DNA of 8,586 nucleotides from CAYYGL01 sp964471235 (GCA_964471235.1 CAYYGL010000205.1:1-8586); one strand, 5' to 3'. Shown: positions 1 through 6,350, numbered from the stretch's first letter. Made by a program: numbers and translations. Notes: generated by a model from the letters alone, not told the origin.

Positions 1-179
1 ACTATGACATTACCTTTGGTGGGGAATAAATCCATATAGATTAAACGCAACAGGGTGGTTTTTCCGGCACCGGTTTTACCGATTAGATAAACAAATTCGC
101 CTTTATGAATCTTCAGGCTGATGTTCTCCAAAATGGGGCGTTTATTTAATGTGACGCTCACGTTGTATAATTCTATCAT
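1..179 (-). CDS. ftsE: FtsE-like ABC transporter ATPase, N-terminal part (cut by window edge)
   Basis: The first 59 codons of an ABC ATPase are present; the rest lies beyond base 1. The translation starts MIELYNVSVTLNKRPIL and continues through KGEFVYLIGKTGAGKTT, a textbook Walker A (P-loop) at about residues 35-43, followed by LLRLIYMDLFPTKG. The 'GEFVYLIGKTGAGKTTLL' wording and the short spacing from the start are typical of FtsE, the ATPase that pairs with FtsX to control septal peptidoglycan hydrolases at the inner membrane. The start is the ATG at 177-179; no clear Shine-Dalgarno site precedes it. It lies 79 bases behind the methyltransferase. Signature motif, Walker B and the partner FtsX are outside the window, so another small ABC ATPase (LolD/MacB type) cannot be fully excluded. 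Confidence 0.8.
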   Translation of the reverse strand, partial: MIELYNVSVTLNKRPILENISLKIHKGEFVYLIGKTGAGKTTLLRLIYMDLFPTKGNVI

Positions 180-258
180 ATTCAATCAGTACGACAGGTA
201 TAGGAACGTTCCGATATTTAGGAAACCGGGTTGCTAATCCGGGTGAAGCTGCCATTGA

Positions 259-1071
259 TCAAATCCGTAGCGGTGGTTCAGAAACCGGCTCATTTGTCGG
301 TTTTTTCTTCAATACAAAATGGGCGCGACCACTGTTCCGGTTGGCTTTATCGAATGAGAAATCGCTATAGATATGCACCAATGAAAAAGCCGTATAGCGG
401 GCGATGTTTCGTTGTACTTGCGAAAAATCGTAAATCCGTTGTTGATGCTCTTCTTCGAAAATGCCTTCCGGAGAATAGATGCGCACCCAATTAAACTGGA
501 TTTTTTTTTGGGAATCGTAATAAGTTTCCCGCTGGTAAGCATAATCATCGTTCAACACTTCGCTGTCATGGTAATTCTGGAAATGCAGTTGACAATGGGC
601 TTCACTAACCAGGTCAAAAATAAAAATTCCGCCGGGCAGCAACTTGCGGTAAACCGATAGCAGGGCTTTTACGAATTCCTGTTCCTCCATTAGATAGTTC
701 ATGGTATCGTACAGACAGGTGATGGTGGAAAATCGCTCATTGGGTACTTTTTCCAATTCGGGAAGCCCACATTGATAGAATTTTTTAGCCGGTAGATGTT
801 TTTTTGCCACCGATAACATTGCCGGGGATGGGTCACATCCGTAACCGGGATGTTTTTTGTTGAACATTTCGCCAAGGAAACGCCCGGTGCCGCACCCAAT
901 GTCCAGCAAATCCCCTTGCAGCCAGGTCCCTTCTTTTTTCATGATTGAGGCAACATAGGAAGCCCAGCGCCGGTAGTTCACATGCGCCATCATTTGATCA
1001 TAGACACTCGCCAAAACAGTATAAGGTGCTGCCGGTTCTACAGACTCTTTTTGAAGCCGATGAGATTTCAT
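259..1071 (-). CDS. class I SAM-dependent methyltransferase, substrate unknown
   Basis: This 270-residue protein has the Rossmann-fold methyltransferase core. Motif I, LLDIGCGTGRFL, is at about residues 55-66. An acidic motif II region (GCDPSPAML) is near residue 78, and a motif IV-like stretch (FSTITCLYDTMNYL) is at about 114-127. Post-I helices and LLPGGIFIFDLV, typical of the beta5 region, follow at about 144-155. The N-terminal PYTVLASVYDQMMAHVNYRRW is the usual lead-in of this small-molecule-type methyltransferase family. The C-terminal half (beta-rich, ending in a Lys/Pro tail) probably shapes the substrate pocket. The substrate cannot be told from the sequence. The ATG at 1069-1071 has only a poor ribosome site. 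The gene sits behind the icd terminator, so it should have its own promoter; I could not find a convincing one. Confidence 0.85.
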   Translation of the reverse strand: MKSHRLQKESVEPAAPYTVLASVYDQMMAHVNYRRWASYVASIMKKEGTWLQGDLLDIGCGTGRFLGEMFNKKHPGYGCDPSPAMLSVAKKHLPAKKFYQCGLPELEKVPNERFSTITCLYDTMNYLMEEQEFVKALLSVYRKLLPGGIFIFDLVSEAHCQLHFQNYHDSEVLNDDYAYQRETYYDSQKKIQFNWVRIYSPEGIFEEEHQQRIYDFSQVQRNIARYTAFSLVHIYSDFSFDKANRNSGRAHFVLKKKPTNEPVSEPPLRI

Positions 1072-1151
1072 TCTTGGTCGTTTAAAAAATGGGATTGGAA
1101 AAATTAGCAGATACGGTTTACAGATTGGACTTTACGCCCTCGCCCTCCACT

Positions 1152-1196
1152 CAAAAAACAGGGGCGGGAGGACCATTTTCCTCAGCAGCCCCTGTT
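1152..1196 (-). terminator. intrinsic terminator after icd
   Basis: Read on the minus strand, a perfect 9-bp stem (AACAGGGGC at 1157-1165 on the plus strand, pairing with GCCCCTGTT at 1188-1196) encloses a second 5-bp stem (GAGGA 1168-1172 with TCCTC 1179-1183). It is followed directly by six U's (1157-1152 read in reverse). It begins 14 bases after the icd stop codon. A GC-rich stem, a U-tract and this placement are the classic Rho-independent pattern. The stem is symmetrical, but the U-tract is present only for minus-strand transcription. Confidence 0.92.
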
Positions 1197-1209
1197 GTCA
1201 GGTTTTCTA

Positions 1210-2451
1210 TCAAAAGTTGTCGACGATTGCCCGGGCAAATTCGGAGGTCTTCAATGGCTTCACGTTGCCTTCCATTTGACGAGCCAGGTCGTAAGTGACC
1301 CGCTTTTGCTGGATGGCTTTTTCCAGGGCGGCTTCGATAATATCGCCGACTTCGGTCCAATTCATATACTGGAACATCAACACACCGGAGAGAATCAGGG
1401 AACTGGGATTCACCTTATCCATCCCGGCATATTTGGGTGCCGTGCCGTGGGTGGCTTCGAATACCCCCTGCTCATCCCCGATGTTTGCCCCGGGTGCCAT
1501 GCCCAGTCCGCCCACCTGGGCAGCACAGGCATCGCTGATGTAATCGCCGTTTAAATTGGGAGTGGCAATGATGTCATATTCATTGGTACGGGTCAACACC
1601 TGCTGTAGCATATTGTCGGCAATCCGGTCTTTGATAACCTTCTTGCCTTCCGGAACTTTTCCGTCAAATTTACTCCACAGGTCTTCTTCGGTGATCAGGT
1701 AATCACCAAACTCTTCCTTTGCTACTTCGTAACCCCAATCTTTAAAAGCACCTTCGGTAAACTTCATGATATTGCCTTTGTGCATCAGGGTAATGCTTTC
1801 CCGATCCTGTTTCATCATATATTGAATGGCTTTCCGCACCAGTTGTTTGCTGGCGGTTTCGCTGATCGGCTTAATGCCAACACCGGAATCCAGAGCAATA
1901 TTGGCTCCCAATTCGTTATTTAAAAAATCAATTAGACGTTTCGCTTCCGGGGTGCCTTTTTTGTATTCGATCCCGGCATAAACATCCTCGGTATTTTCCC
2001 GAAAGACGATCACATTCATCCGTTCCGGGAAACGTACCGGGCTGGGAACGCCTTTATAATACTTTACCGGGCGAATACAGGCATAAAGGTTCAAAATCTG
2101 GCGTATGGCAACGTTCAAACTGCGAAATCCGCCGCCAATGGGTGTGGTTAACGGTCCTTTGATGGCAATATAGTGCTGTCGGATGGCTTCAATCGTCTCC
2201 TCCGGCAGCCATTGATTATAGATGGCGTGGGCTTTCTCTCCGGCGTAAATTTCCATCCAGGCGACTTTGCGTTTGCCGCCATAAGCCTTTTCTACGGCAG
2301 CATCAAATACTGTTTTGGAAGCCCGCCAGATATCAGGACCAATACCGTCACCTTCAATAAAGGGAATGATGGGTTGATCGGGAACTACGTATTGACCATC
2401 TTTCATTGTAATCGGCTGTCCCCAATCGGGCACTTGAATGTGTTTGTACAT
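1210..2451 (-). CDS. icd: NADP-dependent isocitrate dehydrogenase
   Basis: This 413-residue cytosolic TCA-cycle enzyme converts isocitrate plus NADP+ to 2-oxoglutarate, CO2 and NADPH. It aligns along its whole length with E. coli Icd (416 residues). Substrate-binding residues are present: S111 and N113 in GGGFRSLNVAIRQ, R117, R127 and R151 (FRENTEDVYAG, with catalytic Y158). Catalytic K225 (HKGNIMKF) and metal-binding D279, D303 and D307 (NGDYISD) are also present. NADP preference is indicated by K340-Y341 in HGTAPKYAG and by Y387 and R391 in VTYDLAR, the residues that grip the 2'-phosphate. S111 corresponds to the E. coli serine phosphorylated by AceK; whether that kinase exists here is unknown. 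The ATG has a strong ribosome site (AAGGAG at 2458-2463, 6-nt spacer). It lies 49 bases behind fmdB and ends at a strong terminator. Confidence 0.97.
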   Translation of the reverse strand: MYKHIQVPDWGQPITMKDGQYVVPDQPIIPFIEGDGIGPDIWRASKTVFDAAVEKAYGGKRKVAWMEIYAGEKAHAIYNQWLPEETIEAIRQHYIAIKGPLTTPIGGGFRSLNVAIRQILNLYACIRPVKYYKGVPSPVRFPERMNVIVFRENTEDVYAGIEYKKGTPEAKRLIDFLNNELGANIALDSGVGIKPISETASKQLVRKAIQYMMKQDRESITLMHKGNIMKFTEGAFKDWGYEVAKEEFGDYLITEEDLWSKFDGKVPEGKKVIKDRIADNMLQQVLTRTNEYDIIATPNLNGDYISDACAAQVGGLGMAPGANIGDEQGVFEATHGTAPKYAGMDKVNPSSLILSGVLMFQYMNWTEVGDIIEAALEKAIQQKRVTYDLARQMEGNVKPLKTSEFARAIVDNF

Positions 2452-2457
2452 AAACTT

Positions 2458-2463
2458 CTCCTT
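2458..2463 (-). promoter_or_regulatory. ribosome binding site of icd
   Basis: AAGGAG on the minus strand, 6 nt before the icd ATG. It fixes the icd start and shows that this organism uses Shine-Dalgarno initiation. Confidence 0.85.
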
Positions 2464-2500
2464 TTCTTAAAATATTCCGTCCTGAATGATAAGCGCATCC

Positions 2501-2770
2501 TTACGATTTTTTATCCGCTGAATCCGATGACTTTTGTCCGGAAGTCGTTTTTTGGGTGGTTTTTCCGTTAGAAGATGATCCGTTGGAATGGCGCTGGTAA
2601 TCCGTAATGTAGAATCCGGAGCCTTTGAATATCAAACCGGTGCCACCGCTAATCAATCGCTCTACTTTGCCATGGCAAGCCGGGCATTCCGTTATGGGTT
2701 CCGCGGTGATATTCTGAAATTCTTCAAATTGATGACCGCATTCTTTACAACGATATTCATACGTCGGCAT
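2501..2770 (-). CDS. FmdB family zinc-ribbon protein
   Basis: This 89-residue protein opens with the FmdB/CxxC_CXXC_SSSS signature MPTYEYRCKECGHQFE. Cysteine pairs C8-x2-C11 and C29-x2-C32 (ECPACHG) are positioned to bind one zinc ion, and VERLISGGTG and the aromatic FKGSGFYITDY segment follow, as in the family. Residues about 62-89 are a hydrophilic Ser/Lys/Thr/Gly tail of low complexity, common in this family and probably disordered. FmdB proteins are widespread putative regulatory or nucleic-acid-associated small proteins with no firmly assigned function. The start ATG (2768-2770) is supported by GGAGGT at 2779-2784 with an 8-nt spacer. It lies between the 22-codon small ORF and icd and probably shares their transcript. 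Confidence 0.9.
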   Translation of the reverse strand: MPTYEYRCKECGHQFEEFQNITAEPITECPACHGKVERLISGGTGLIFKGSGFYITDYQRHSNGSSSNGKTTQKTTSGQKSSDSADKKS

Positions 2771-2778
2771 AACCAGTT

Positions 2779-2784
2779 ACCTCC
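2779..2784 (-). promoter_or_regulatory. ribosome binding site of the fmdB-type gene
   Basis: GGAGGT on the minus strand, 8 nt before the ATG at 2770. It falls in the 17 bases between the stop of the small ORF and this gene, so each ORF has its own initiation site. Confidence 0.8.
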
Positions 2785-2787
2785 ACG

Positions 2788-2856
2788 TTAATCCATCCCC
2801 ATGTATCGAGAAAGCTGGTCATTTCCAGGTATCTGTTCACCAGGGATTAAGGTCAT
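2788..2856 (-). CDS. candidate 22-residue small protein upstream of the fmdB-type gene
   Basis: This small ORF begins ATG at 2854-2856, encodes a peptide starting MTLIPGEQIPGN and ending SRYMGMD, and stops with TAA at 2788-2790. Its support is positional: AAGGGAG (2864-2870) lies 7 nt before the ATG, as good a ribosome site as that of icd. A plausible promoter sits about 33 bases further upstream, and the next gene starts 17 bases after the stop. The peptide is mixed in composition, with no membrane segment, no cysteine and no attenuator-like codon run. I do not recognise a family. It could be a genuine micro-protein, a translated leader that tunes fmdB-icd expression, or a chance ORF. Confidence 0.4.
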   Translation of the reverse strand: MTLIPGEQIPGNDQLSRYMGMD

Positions 2857-2896
2857 CGATTCACTCCCTTAGTATCCATCGATACATTGGACACGA

Positions 2897-2924
2897 AATT
2901 TAACATTTTTTTTAGCCCAAACAA
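2897..2924 (-). promoter_or_regulatory. candidate promoter for small ORF-fmdB-icd
   Basis: On the minus strand TTGTTT (2924-2919) and TAAATT (2902-2897) are separated by 16 bases, a partial match to sigma-70 -35 and -10 boxes. Transcription would begin near 2890, about 33 bases before the small-ORF start. The region is A/T-rich, which makes chance matches easy. Confidence 0.35.
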
Positions 2925-2928
2925 TTGC

Positions 2929-2940
2929 AAAGTTAACTTT
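2929..2940. promoter_or_regulatory. 12-bp perfect palindrome, possible operator
   Basis: AAAGTTAACTTT reads identically on both strands and lies just upstream of the candidate -35 box of the fmdB-icd transcript. This is a usual position for an activator site or operator. No protein can be assigned to it, and a palindrome this A/T-rich could be chance. Confidence 0.25.
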
Positions 2941-3077
2941 ACTGTGGGTTAGATGCGGCAGCCACGGGAATGCTACAGGATAAAATATTCGGGGATGATA
3001 ACAACGGAACGATGCGGATTGACTTTCCAAATTTGAGCATGTTCAGTGAGAGTTTCTGACTCCTGTCGTTATGTCAC

Positions 3078-3566
3078 TCACCTGGAATATTTCTGTTCGA
3101 GTTTCATTTGTACCACGGTCGGAACAAAATTGGATATATCTCCCCCAAAGGATGCGACTTCTTTAACGATGGTTGAATTCAGGTAGGTGTATTTCTCGTG
3201 GGGCATGAGAAATACGGTGGAAATTCCGGAAGCAAGCCGACGATTCACCAATGCCATTTGCAATTCGTATTCAAAGTCTGTTACGGCGCGTAAACCGCGG
3301 ATGATTGCAATGGCTTTTTTCTGTTGGGCAAAATCGACAATCAATCCGGTAAAGGTATCCACTTCCACCGTATTTTCCGTTTCCAGGTCGGCAATAGCTT
3401 GTTCAATTAGAAACACCCGTTCCCGGGTGGTAAACAGGGGCGTTTTTGCCGGATTTTTAGCAACGGTTACAATGATCTTATCGAACAGGCGGGAGGCGCG
3501 TTCGATAATGTCCAGATGCCCGTAGGTAATGGGATCAAACGTTCCGGGGTAAATTGCGGTTTTCAT
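3078..3566 (-). CDS. coaD: phosphopantetheine adenylyltransferase (coenzyme A synthesis)
   Basis: This 162-residue enzyme transfers AMP from ATP to 4'-phosphopantetheine, giving dephospho-CoA, the penultimate step of CoA synthesis in the cytosol. Family marks are IYPGTFDPITYGH at the N-terminus, with the nucleotidyltransferase TxGH motif at residues 14-17, and IIRGLRAVTDFEYE at about 88-101. The second nucleotide-binding stretch YTYLNSTIVKEVASFGGD at about 126-143 stands in for the usual S-S-x-V-K-E motif. Length matches the family (about 160). A longer reading from an upstream ATG at 3584 would add six residues (MPERGR) unlike CoaD. I choose 3566 because the protein then begins exactly at the family start and its ATG overlaps the rsmD stop as ATGA, a translational-coupling arrangement. 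Confidence 0.96.
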   Translation of the reverse strand: MKTAIYPGTFDPITYGHLDIIERASRLFDKIIVTVAKNPAKTPLFTTRERVFLIEQAIADLETENTVEVDTFTGLIVDFAQQKKAIAIIRGLRAVTDFEYELQMALVNRRLASGISTVFLMPHEKYTYLNSTIVKEVASFGGDISNFVPTVVQMKLEQKYSR

Positions 3567-4114
3567 ACGGCCCCTTTCCGGCAAAAGAAAGTAATCAGGC
3601 TGCGATCAAATTTTTTCTGGCGCAATTTCTCGTATAATTCCCCATCCCATTGAATTTCGTGGGTTTTCTCACTTTCCAGAACCAACAAACCGTACTCGGT
3701 TAAATTTTCCGCCTTGAAGATTAAAGGTAATAATTTGTCAAATTCATCCCACTGAAAAGGCGGGTCGGCAAAGATCAGGTCAAAGGGTTGCTTATTTTTT
3801 CGCAGAAAGGTGAGCACATCCTTTTTGATGACCGAGAACGGGTCTTCCACTTTAATCCGTCCGATGTTACGGCGCAGTACCCGCAAAGATGCCTGGGAGT
3901 TATCCACAAAGGTTACGTGTTCGGCACCGCGGCTGAGGGCTTCCAAGCCCAGGCTGCCGGAACCGGCAAATAAATCCAGAACGTTGGCGTTCAGCACAAA
4001 ATCATCTAACAATTGAAATATATACTCTTTGATCTTATCGGTAGTCGGACGAATGGATTGATCTTTGGCAGAGACAAGTTGGCGTCCTTTATACTTTCCG
4101 GAAATAATGCGCAT
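3563..4114 (-). CDS. rsmD: 16S rRNA (guanine-966-N2)-methyltransferase
   Basis: This 183-residue SAM-dependent enzyme methylates N2 of G966 in 16S rRNA of the small subunit. It opens with the RsmD hallmark MRIISGKYKGRQLV and RPTTDKIKEYIFQLL (residues 22-36). Motif I VLDLFAGSGSLGLEAL is at 45-60, an acidic FVDNS at 69-73, and the catalytic ADPPF motif of N2-guanine methyltransferases at 116-120. Length is normal. The ATG at 4112-4114 follows the stop of the PilN/O-like gene by 8 bases, with a weak AGGT ribosome site overlapping that stop. Its own stop overlaps the coaD start by ATGA. rsmD-coaD pairs are common in bacteria; attachment to a pilus-like operon is less so. Confidence 0.96.
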   Translation of the reverse strand: MRIISGKYKGRQLVSAKDQSIRPTTDKIKEYIFQLLDDFVLNANVLDLFAGSGSLGLEALSRGAEHVTFVDNSQASLRVLRRNIGRIKVEDPFSVIKKDVLTFLRKNKQPFDLIFADPPFQWDEFDKLLPLIFKAENLTEYGLLVLESEKTHEIQWDGELYEKLRQKKFDRSLITFFCRKGAV

Positions 4115-4122
4115 AGAGATAC

Positions 4123-5217
4123 CTAATTATCCGTGGGTGTGGTTACATTCATTTCAATACGGGCTTTTACGTTTCCCTGATGGATGACACCGGTGCCGGA
4201 AGGGAAAATAGAAACCTTGGTAAGTTGAATGGCTGGATATTTTCGGGTAAGTTCCGTTAGAAATTTTATTATGGCGGATTTGCTGCCGGATACCGTCATA
4301 TAACACGGGATAATATTCAAAACACCCGTGCGATGTTTTTGTCCCTGTTTAAGTCGGACAACCCGCAGCCGGGTGGAATGCGCCTGGGCGCGGAGAGTGG
4401 AGAGTACGGCTCCTTCTGAAAGCGGTTCCACTGTATTGCCTGGCGGTTTAGGCGTTGCAGAACCGGAAAGGGGAATAAAAAAATCCGCCATTAATTTTTG
4501 TTGGTCTTGAACGATACGGGGAGAGATATTCTGGATTTGCAATTGCATCCCGGGTAATTTATCTTTTGCTGCCTGCCGAAACCGGGCAATGTCATCCCGA
4601 CTATCCGCCAGAACACTAACATAAATTGCTCCGGGGGCAATAACCACCATGGAAAGCCCTGCCCGGGCAGTGGAGATTCCCAACAGGTTGGTAGCGTAAT
4701 TCAGATAGAATTGATTCTCTCCGTTGTTTTGGGCATATACCCTTTGCAACATGGGGGATACCCGATTCTGGGATGTCTGAGCAGTTGGGGAAGTTCCCGG
4801 TTGCCCGGCGCCGGGGGGTCCACCGGATTTAACCGGGGGAGTGACAGTAGATGGGGATTCTGGCTCGGGACCCATCCAGAGGATGACAAACAACGCTACC
4901 AACAGCAGTACCACGATGACACCTAATATAATAAAAAGCTTTTTTTTCGAGCCCGATTCGTAGGTAAAAGTATCTTCAGTTTTTTCGTCGGTGGTTCCGG
5001 GGGGAGCAAACAGGACATCTTCTTCGGTGCTCTGCCGGGGAAAGGTTGCCGGCTCGGCAGGCGCTATCTGCGGTTCCGGCGGCGGGGTGGTTTCTTCCGG
5101 TTGCAAAAAGGAAAAATCCATCTCAGACTTCGGCGTCTCTACCGGGGGAGTTTCCGACTTTTGCTTCCGGAAGGACGGCTCATCTTCCGGAGTGTCCAAC
5201 AAGTTAATTTTAACCAT
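4123..5217 (-). CDS. PilN/PilO-like inner-membrane assembly protein with a long Pro-rich tether
   Basis: This 364-residue single-pass protein opens with MVKINLLDTPED, matching the INLL(P) peptide by which PilN docks on PilM. Residues about 20-85 are acidic and Pro/Thr/Glu-rich, probably disordered and cytoplasmic. KKKLFIILGVIVVLLLVALFVILWM (about 91-115) is one transmembrane helix after a positive KKK, placing the C-terminus in the periplasm. A Pro/Gly/Thr linker (117-150) leads to an alpha/beta part. Residues about 270-360 (STLRAQAH, IPCYMTVSGSKSAIIKFL, LTKVSIFP) resemble the PilO/GspM ferredoxin-like domain. In canonical systems PilN and PilO are separate proteins and PilN's membrane helix lies close to its docking peptide, so this looks like a merged or minimal version. 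An in-frame TAG four codons upstream and AGGG 7-8 nt before the ATG support the start. Domain calls rest on motif resemblance. Confidence 0.7.
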   Translation of the reverse strand: MVKINLLDTPEDEPSFRKQKSETPPVETPKSEMDFSFLQPEETTPPPEPQIAPAEPATFPRQSTEEDVLFAPPGTTDEKTEDTFTYESGSKKKLFIILGVIVVLLLVALFVILWMGPEPESPSTVTPPVKSGGPPGAGQPGTSPTAQTSQNRVSPMLQRVYAQNNGENQFYLNYATNLLGISTARAGLSMVVIAPGAIYVSVLADSRDDIARFRQAAKDKLPGMQLQIQNISPRIVQDQQKLMADFFIPLSGSATPKPPGNTVEPLSEGAVLSTLRAQAHSTRLRVVRLKQGQKHRTGVLNIIPCYMTVSGSKSAIIKFLTELTRKYPAIQLTKVSIFPSGTGVIHQGNVKARIEMNVTTPTDN

Positions 5218-5400
5218 AATGTTTCCCTACCGGATTTTCATTGATGAATAAAGTTAAGAAAGAAGTTACGCATATAGTCCGACAGTGCTCACGTTTTTTT
5301 ATTCCGCTTTATAAAGCCGAATCCCCGGCGGAAAAACTTGCCCGGGAACTAGAAGTCGTTTTGAACAGGATTTTTGTGAATGTTATTTGTACTAAATTCC
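5218..5400 (-). other. 183-base gap between pilM-like and PilN/O-like genes
   Basis: This gap is long for neighbouring genes of an assembly operon. Read on the minus strand it can form mutually exclusive stems: 5342-5348 with 5322-5328 (about 7 bp with a wobble pair), 5328-5333 with 5302-5307 (6 bp), and 5326-5329 with 5316-5319 (4 bp). None is followed by a U-tract, so it is not an intrinsic terminator. I found no convincing ORF, promoter or RNA gene. It may be an RNA-processing or translation-tuning region, or just spacer. Confidence 0.4.
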
Positions 5401-6342
5401 TTAAAACACATTGGACAAAGATTCTACAAAGCGATGGGCTACCGGAGATTCGAACCGGGGATCATCCGAAATGATTTGCCATTCAGCAGATTCCATAGGG
5501 TTTAAAATACGCAATGGCAATTCACATCGTTCTCGTAAAAGATTCAACAACTCCGGATTGAAATTGTTGCCGAATAAAAAAATCTGGGAAATCGAGTATT
5601 GAGGTGAATTGCGAAAATCCGTCGATTGAAGCTCCTCCAGAACTTTTAAAAACACTTCAATTATCTCTGTGCTGCTCAGTTGCTCAATACTTTGTAGAGA
5701 TTTTGAATAGGGTTTATAGAAATAATTTAAAAAGTTTTTCTCATCGGATATAATTAACTCAAACCCCCGGTCGGTAAAATTAATTAATAAAGTTTGCCCG
5801 ATAATATTGGGAAAGAAACGACGGAATAGCTCATCAATCGAAAAGCAATTCAGATTAATCGCAGTTAGGTTAAACCCGGCTTCGAGGGCAATATCGCGTA
5901 TCACTCCGAACACCTGTTTGCGAATGGCAACCCCTAAAATCTCTTTCAGTTCGTTCACGTCGCGCACATAATCGGTCATGTAGACGCTAAAATCATCAAC
6001 CGGAGAAGTGAAAACATAGTTTAGTTCGTTTTTAACCAATGGCAGGTATTGCGATTCGGGTATGGAATGATCAACCAGAACTTTTCTAATAAAACCGAAT
6101 TTCGTGGAAATCAAAAATCGGACATTTTCCGAAGACAATTCATGAGCTTCTGCCATCCCCTTTAATTGATTGGCGATTTGAAGCGCAGTTGTCTTTTTTT
6201 GAATATTATCAAAATTAAGGATAAAGGGTAAGGGACTGTCCGTTACCCTTTTAATCAAAAGACTTTGTCCCCCGGTAAGCTCAACCTGAACCCAACTAAT
6301 ATGATTGTCTTGAAAAGCAATGCTATTGATTGTTTCAGCCAT
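5401..6342 (-). CDS. pilM: PilM-like actin-fold protein with degenerate nucleotide motifs
   Basis: This 313-residue soluble protein has no signal peptide or membrane helix. It resembles PilM/GspL-cytoplasmic actin-fold proteins. The central ILGVAIRKQVFGVIRDIALEAGF (about 135-157) matches the PilM 'vAarkevv..y...l..aGl' region and is followed by a family-like NLNCFSIDELF. Later LLINFTDRGFELII (185-198) sits where the second phosphate motif is expected, and IFLFGNNFNPELLNLLRERCELPLRILNP (254-282) corresponds to the 'vGGga..pgl..' adenosine region. All three nucleotide motifs look eroded: N-terminal IAFQDNHISWVQVE in place of D-I-G-S-S-S-V-K, NFTDRG in place of D-I-G-x-x-x-T, and FGNN in place of GG. 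It probably acts as a cytoplasmic scaffold binding the INLL peptide of the next protein. It lies 8 bases behind the 572-residue gene and has no clear ribosome site, so translation may depend on the upstream gene. Confidence 0.72.
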   Translation of the reverse strand: MAETINSIAFQDNHISWVQVELTGGQSLLIKRVTDSPLPFILNFDNIQKKTTALQIANQLKGMAEAHELSSENVRFLISTKFGFIRKVLVDHSIPESQYLPLVKNELNYVFTSPVDDFSVYMTDYVRDVNELKEILGVAIRKQVFGVIRDIALEAGFNLTAINLNCFSIDELFRRFFPNIIGQTLLINFTDRGFELIISDEKNFLNYFYKPYSKSLQSIEQLSSTEIIEVFLKVLEELQSTDFRNSPQYSISQIFLFGNNFNPELLNLLRERCELPLRILNPMESAEWQIISDDPRFESPVAHRFVESLSNVF

Positions 6343-6350
6343 AATAGCGT

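Larger units (their letters stand above)
2857..3077 (-). other. intergenic region between coaD and the small ORF / fmdB-icd transcript
   Basis: These 221 non-coding bases follow the coaD stop. The 3' part (2857-2940) holds the candidate promoter, a 12-bp palindrome and the small-ORF ribosome site. A small GTATC-CATC-GATAC stem lies in the 5' untranslated region just above that ribosome site. I found no GC-rich stem followed by a U-tract in 2941-3077, so coaD has no recognisable intrinsic terminator and readthrough into fmdB-icd is possible. Confidence 0.6.

Noticed and set aside
1195..1554. A 119-codon plus-strand frame antisense to the end of icd.
   Set aside because: It lies opposite a fully conserved enzyme and through its terminator; it is a by-product of icd codon use.
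2995..3020. Partial likeness of this coaD-fmdB gap segment to 8281-8306 (shared GGAACG and GCATT/GGATT-like bases).
   Set aside because: The match is short and gapped, and well within what chance gives; it is not enough to call a dispersed repeat.
3187..3525. A 112-codon plus-strand frame antisense to coaD.
   Set aside because: It is opposite a well-conserved gene and resembles no protein family.
5237..5272. An 11-codon ORF (MRNFFLNFIHQ) just ahead of the PilN/O-like gene, considered as a leader peptide.
   Set aside because: No ribosome site and no downstream attenuator; it is too short to support.
5439..5463. A stretch that reads like the T-arm of a tRNA (CCGGTTCGAATCTCCGG on the minus strand).
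   Set aside because: It encodes the DDPRFESPVA part of the PilM-like protein in frame, and no acceptor stem, D-arm or anticodon arm can be placed around it.
5241..5474. A 77-codon plus-strand frame crossing the gap and the 3' end of the PilM-like gene.
   Set aside because: It runs antisense into a supported gene, has no ribosome site and no recognisable family.
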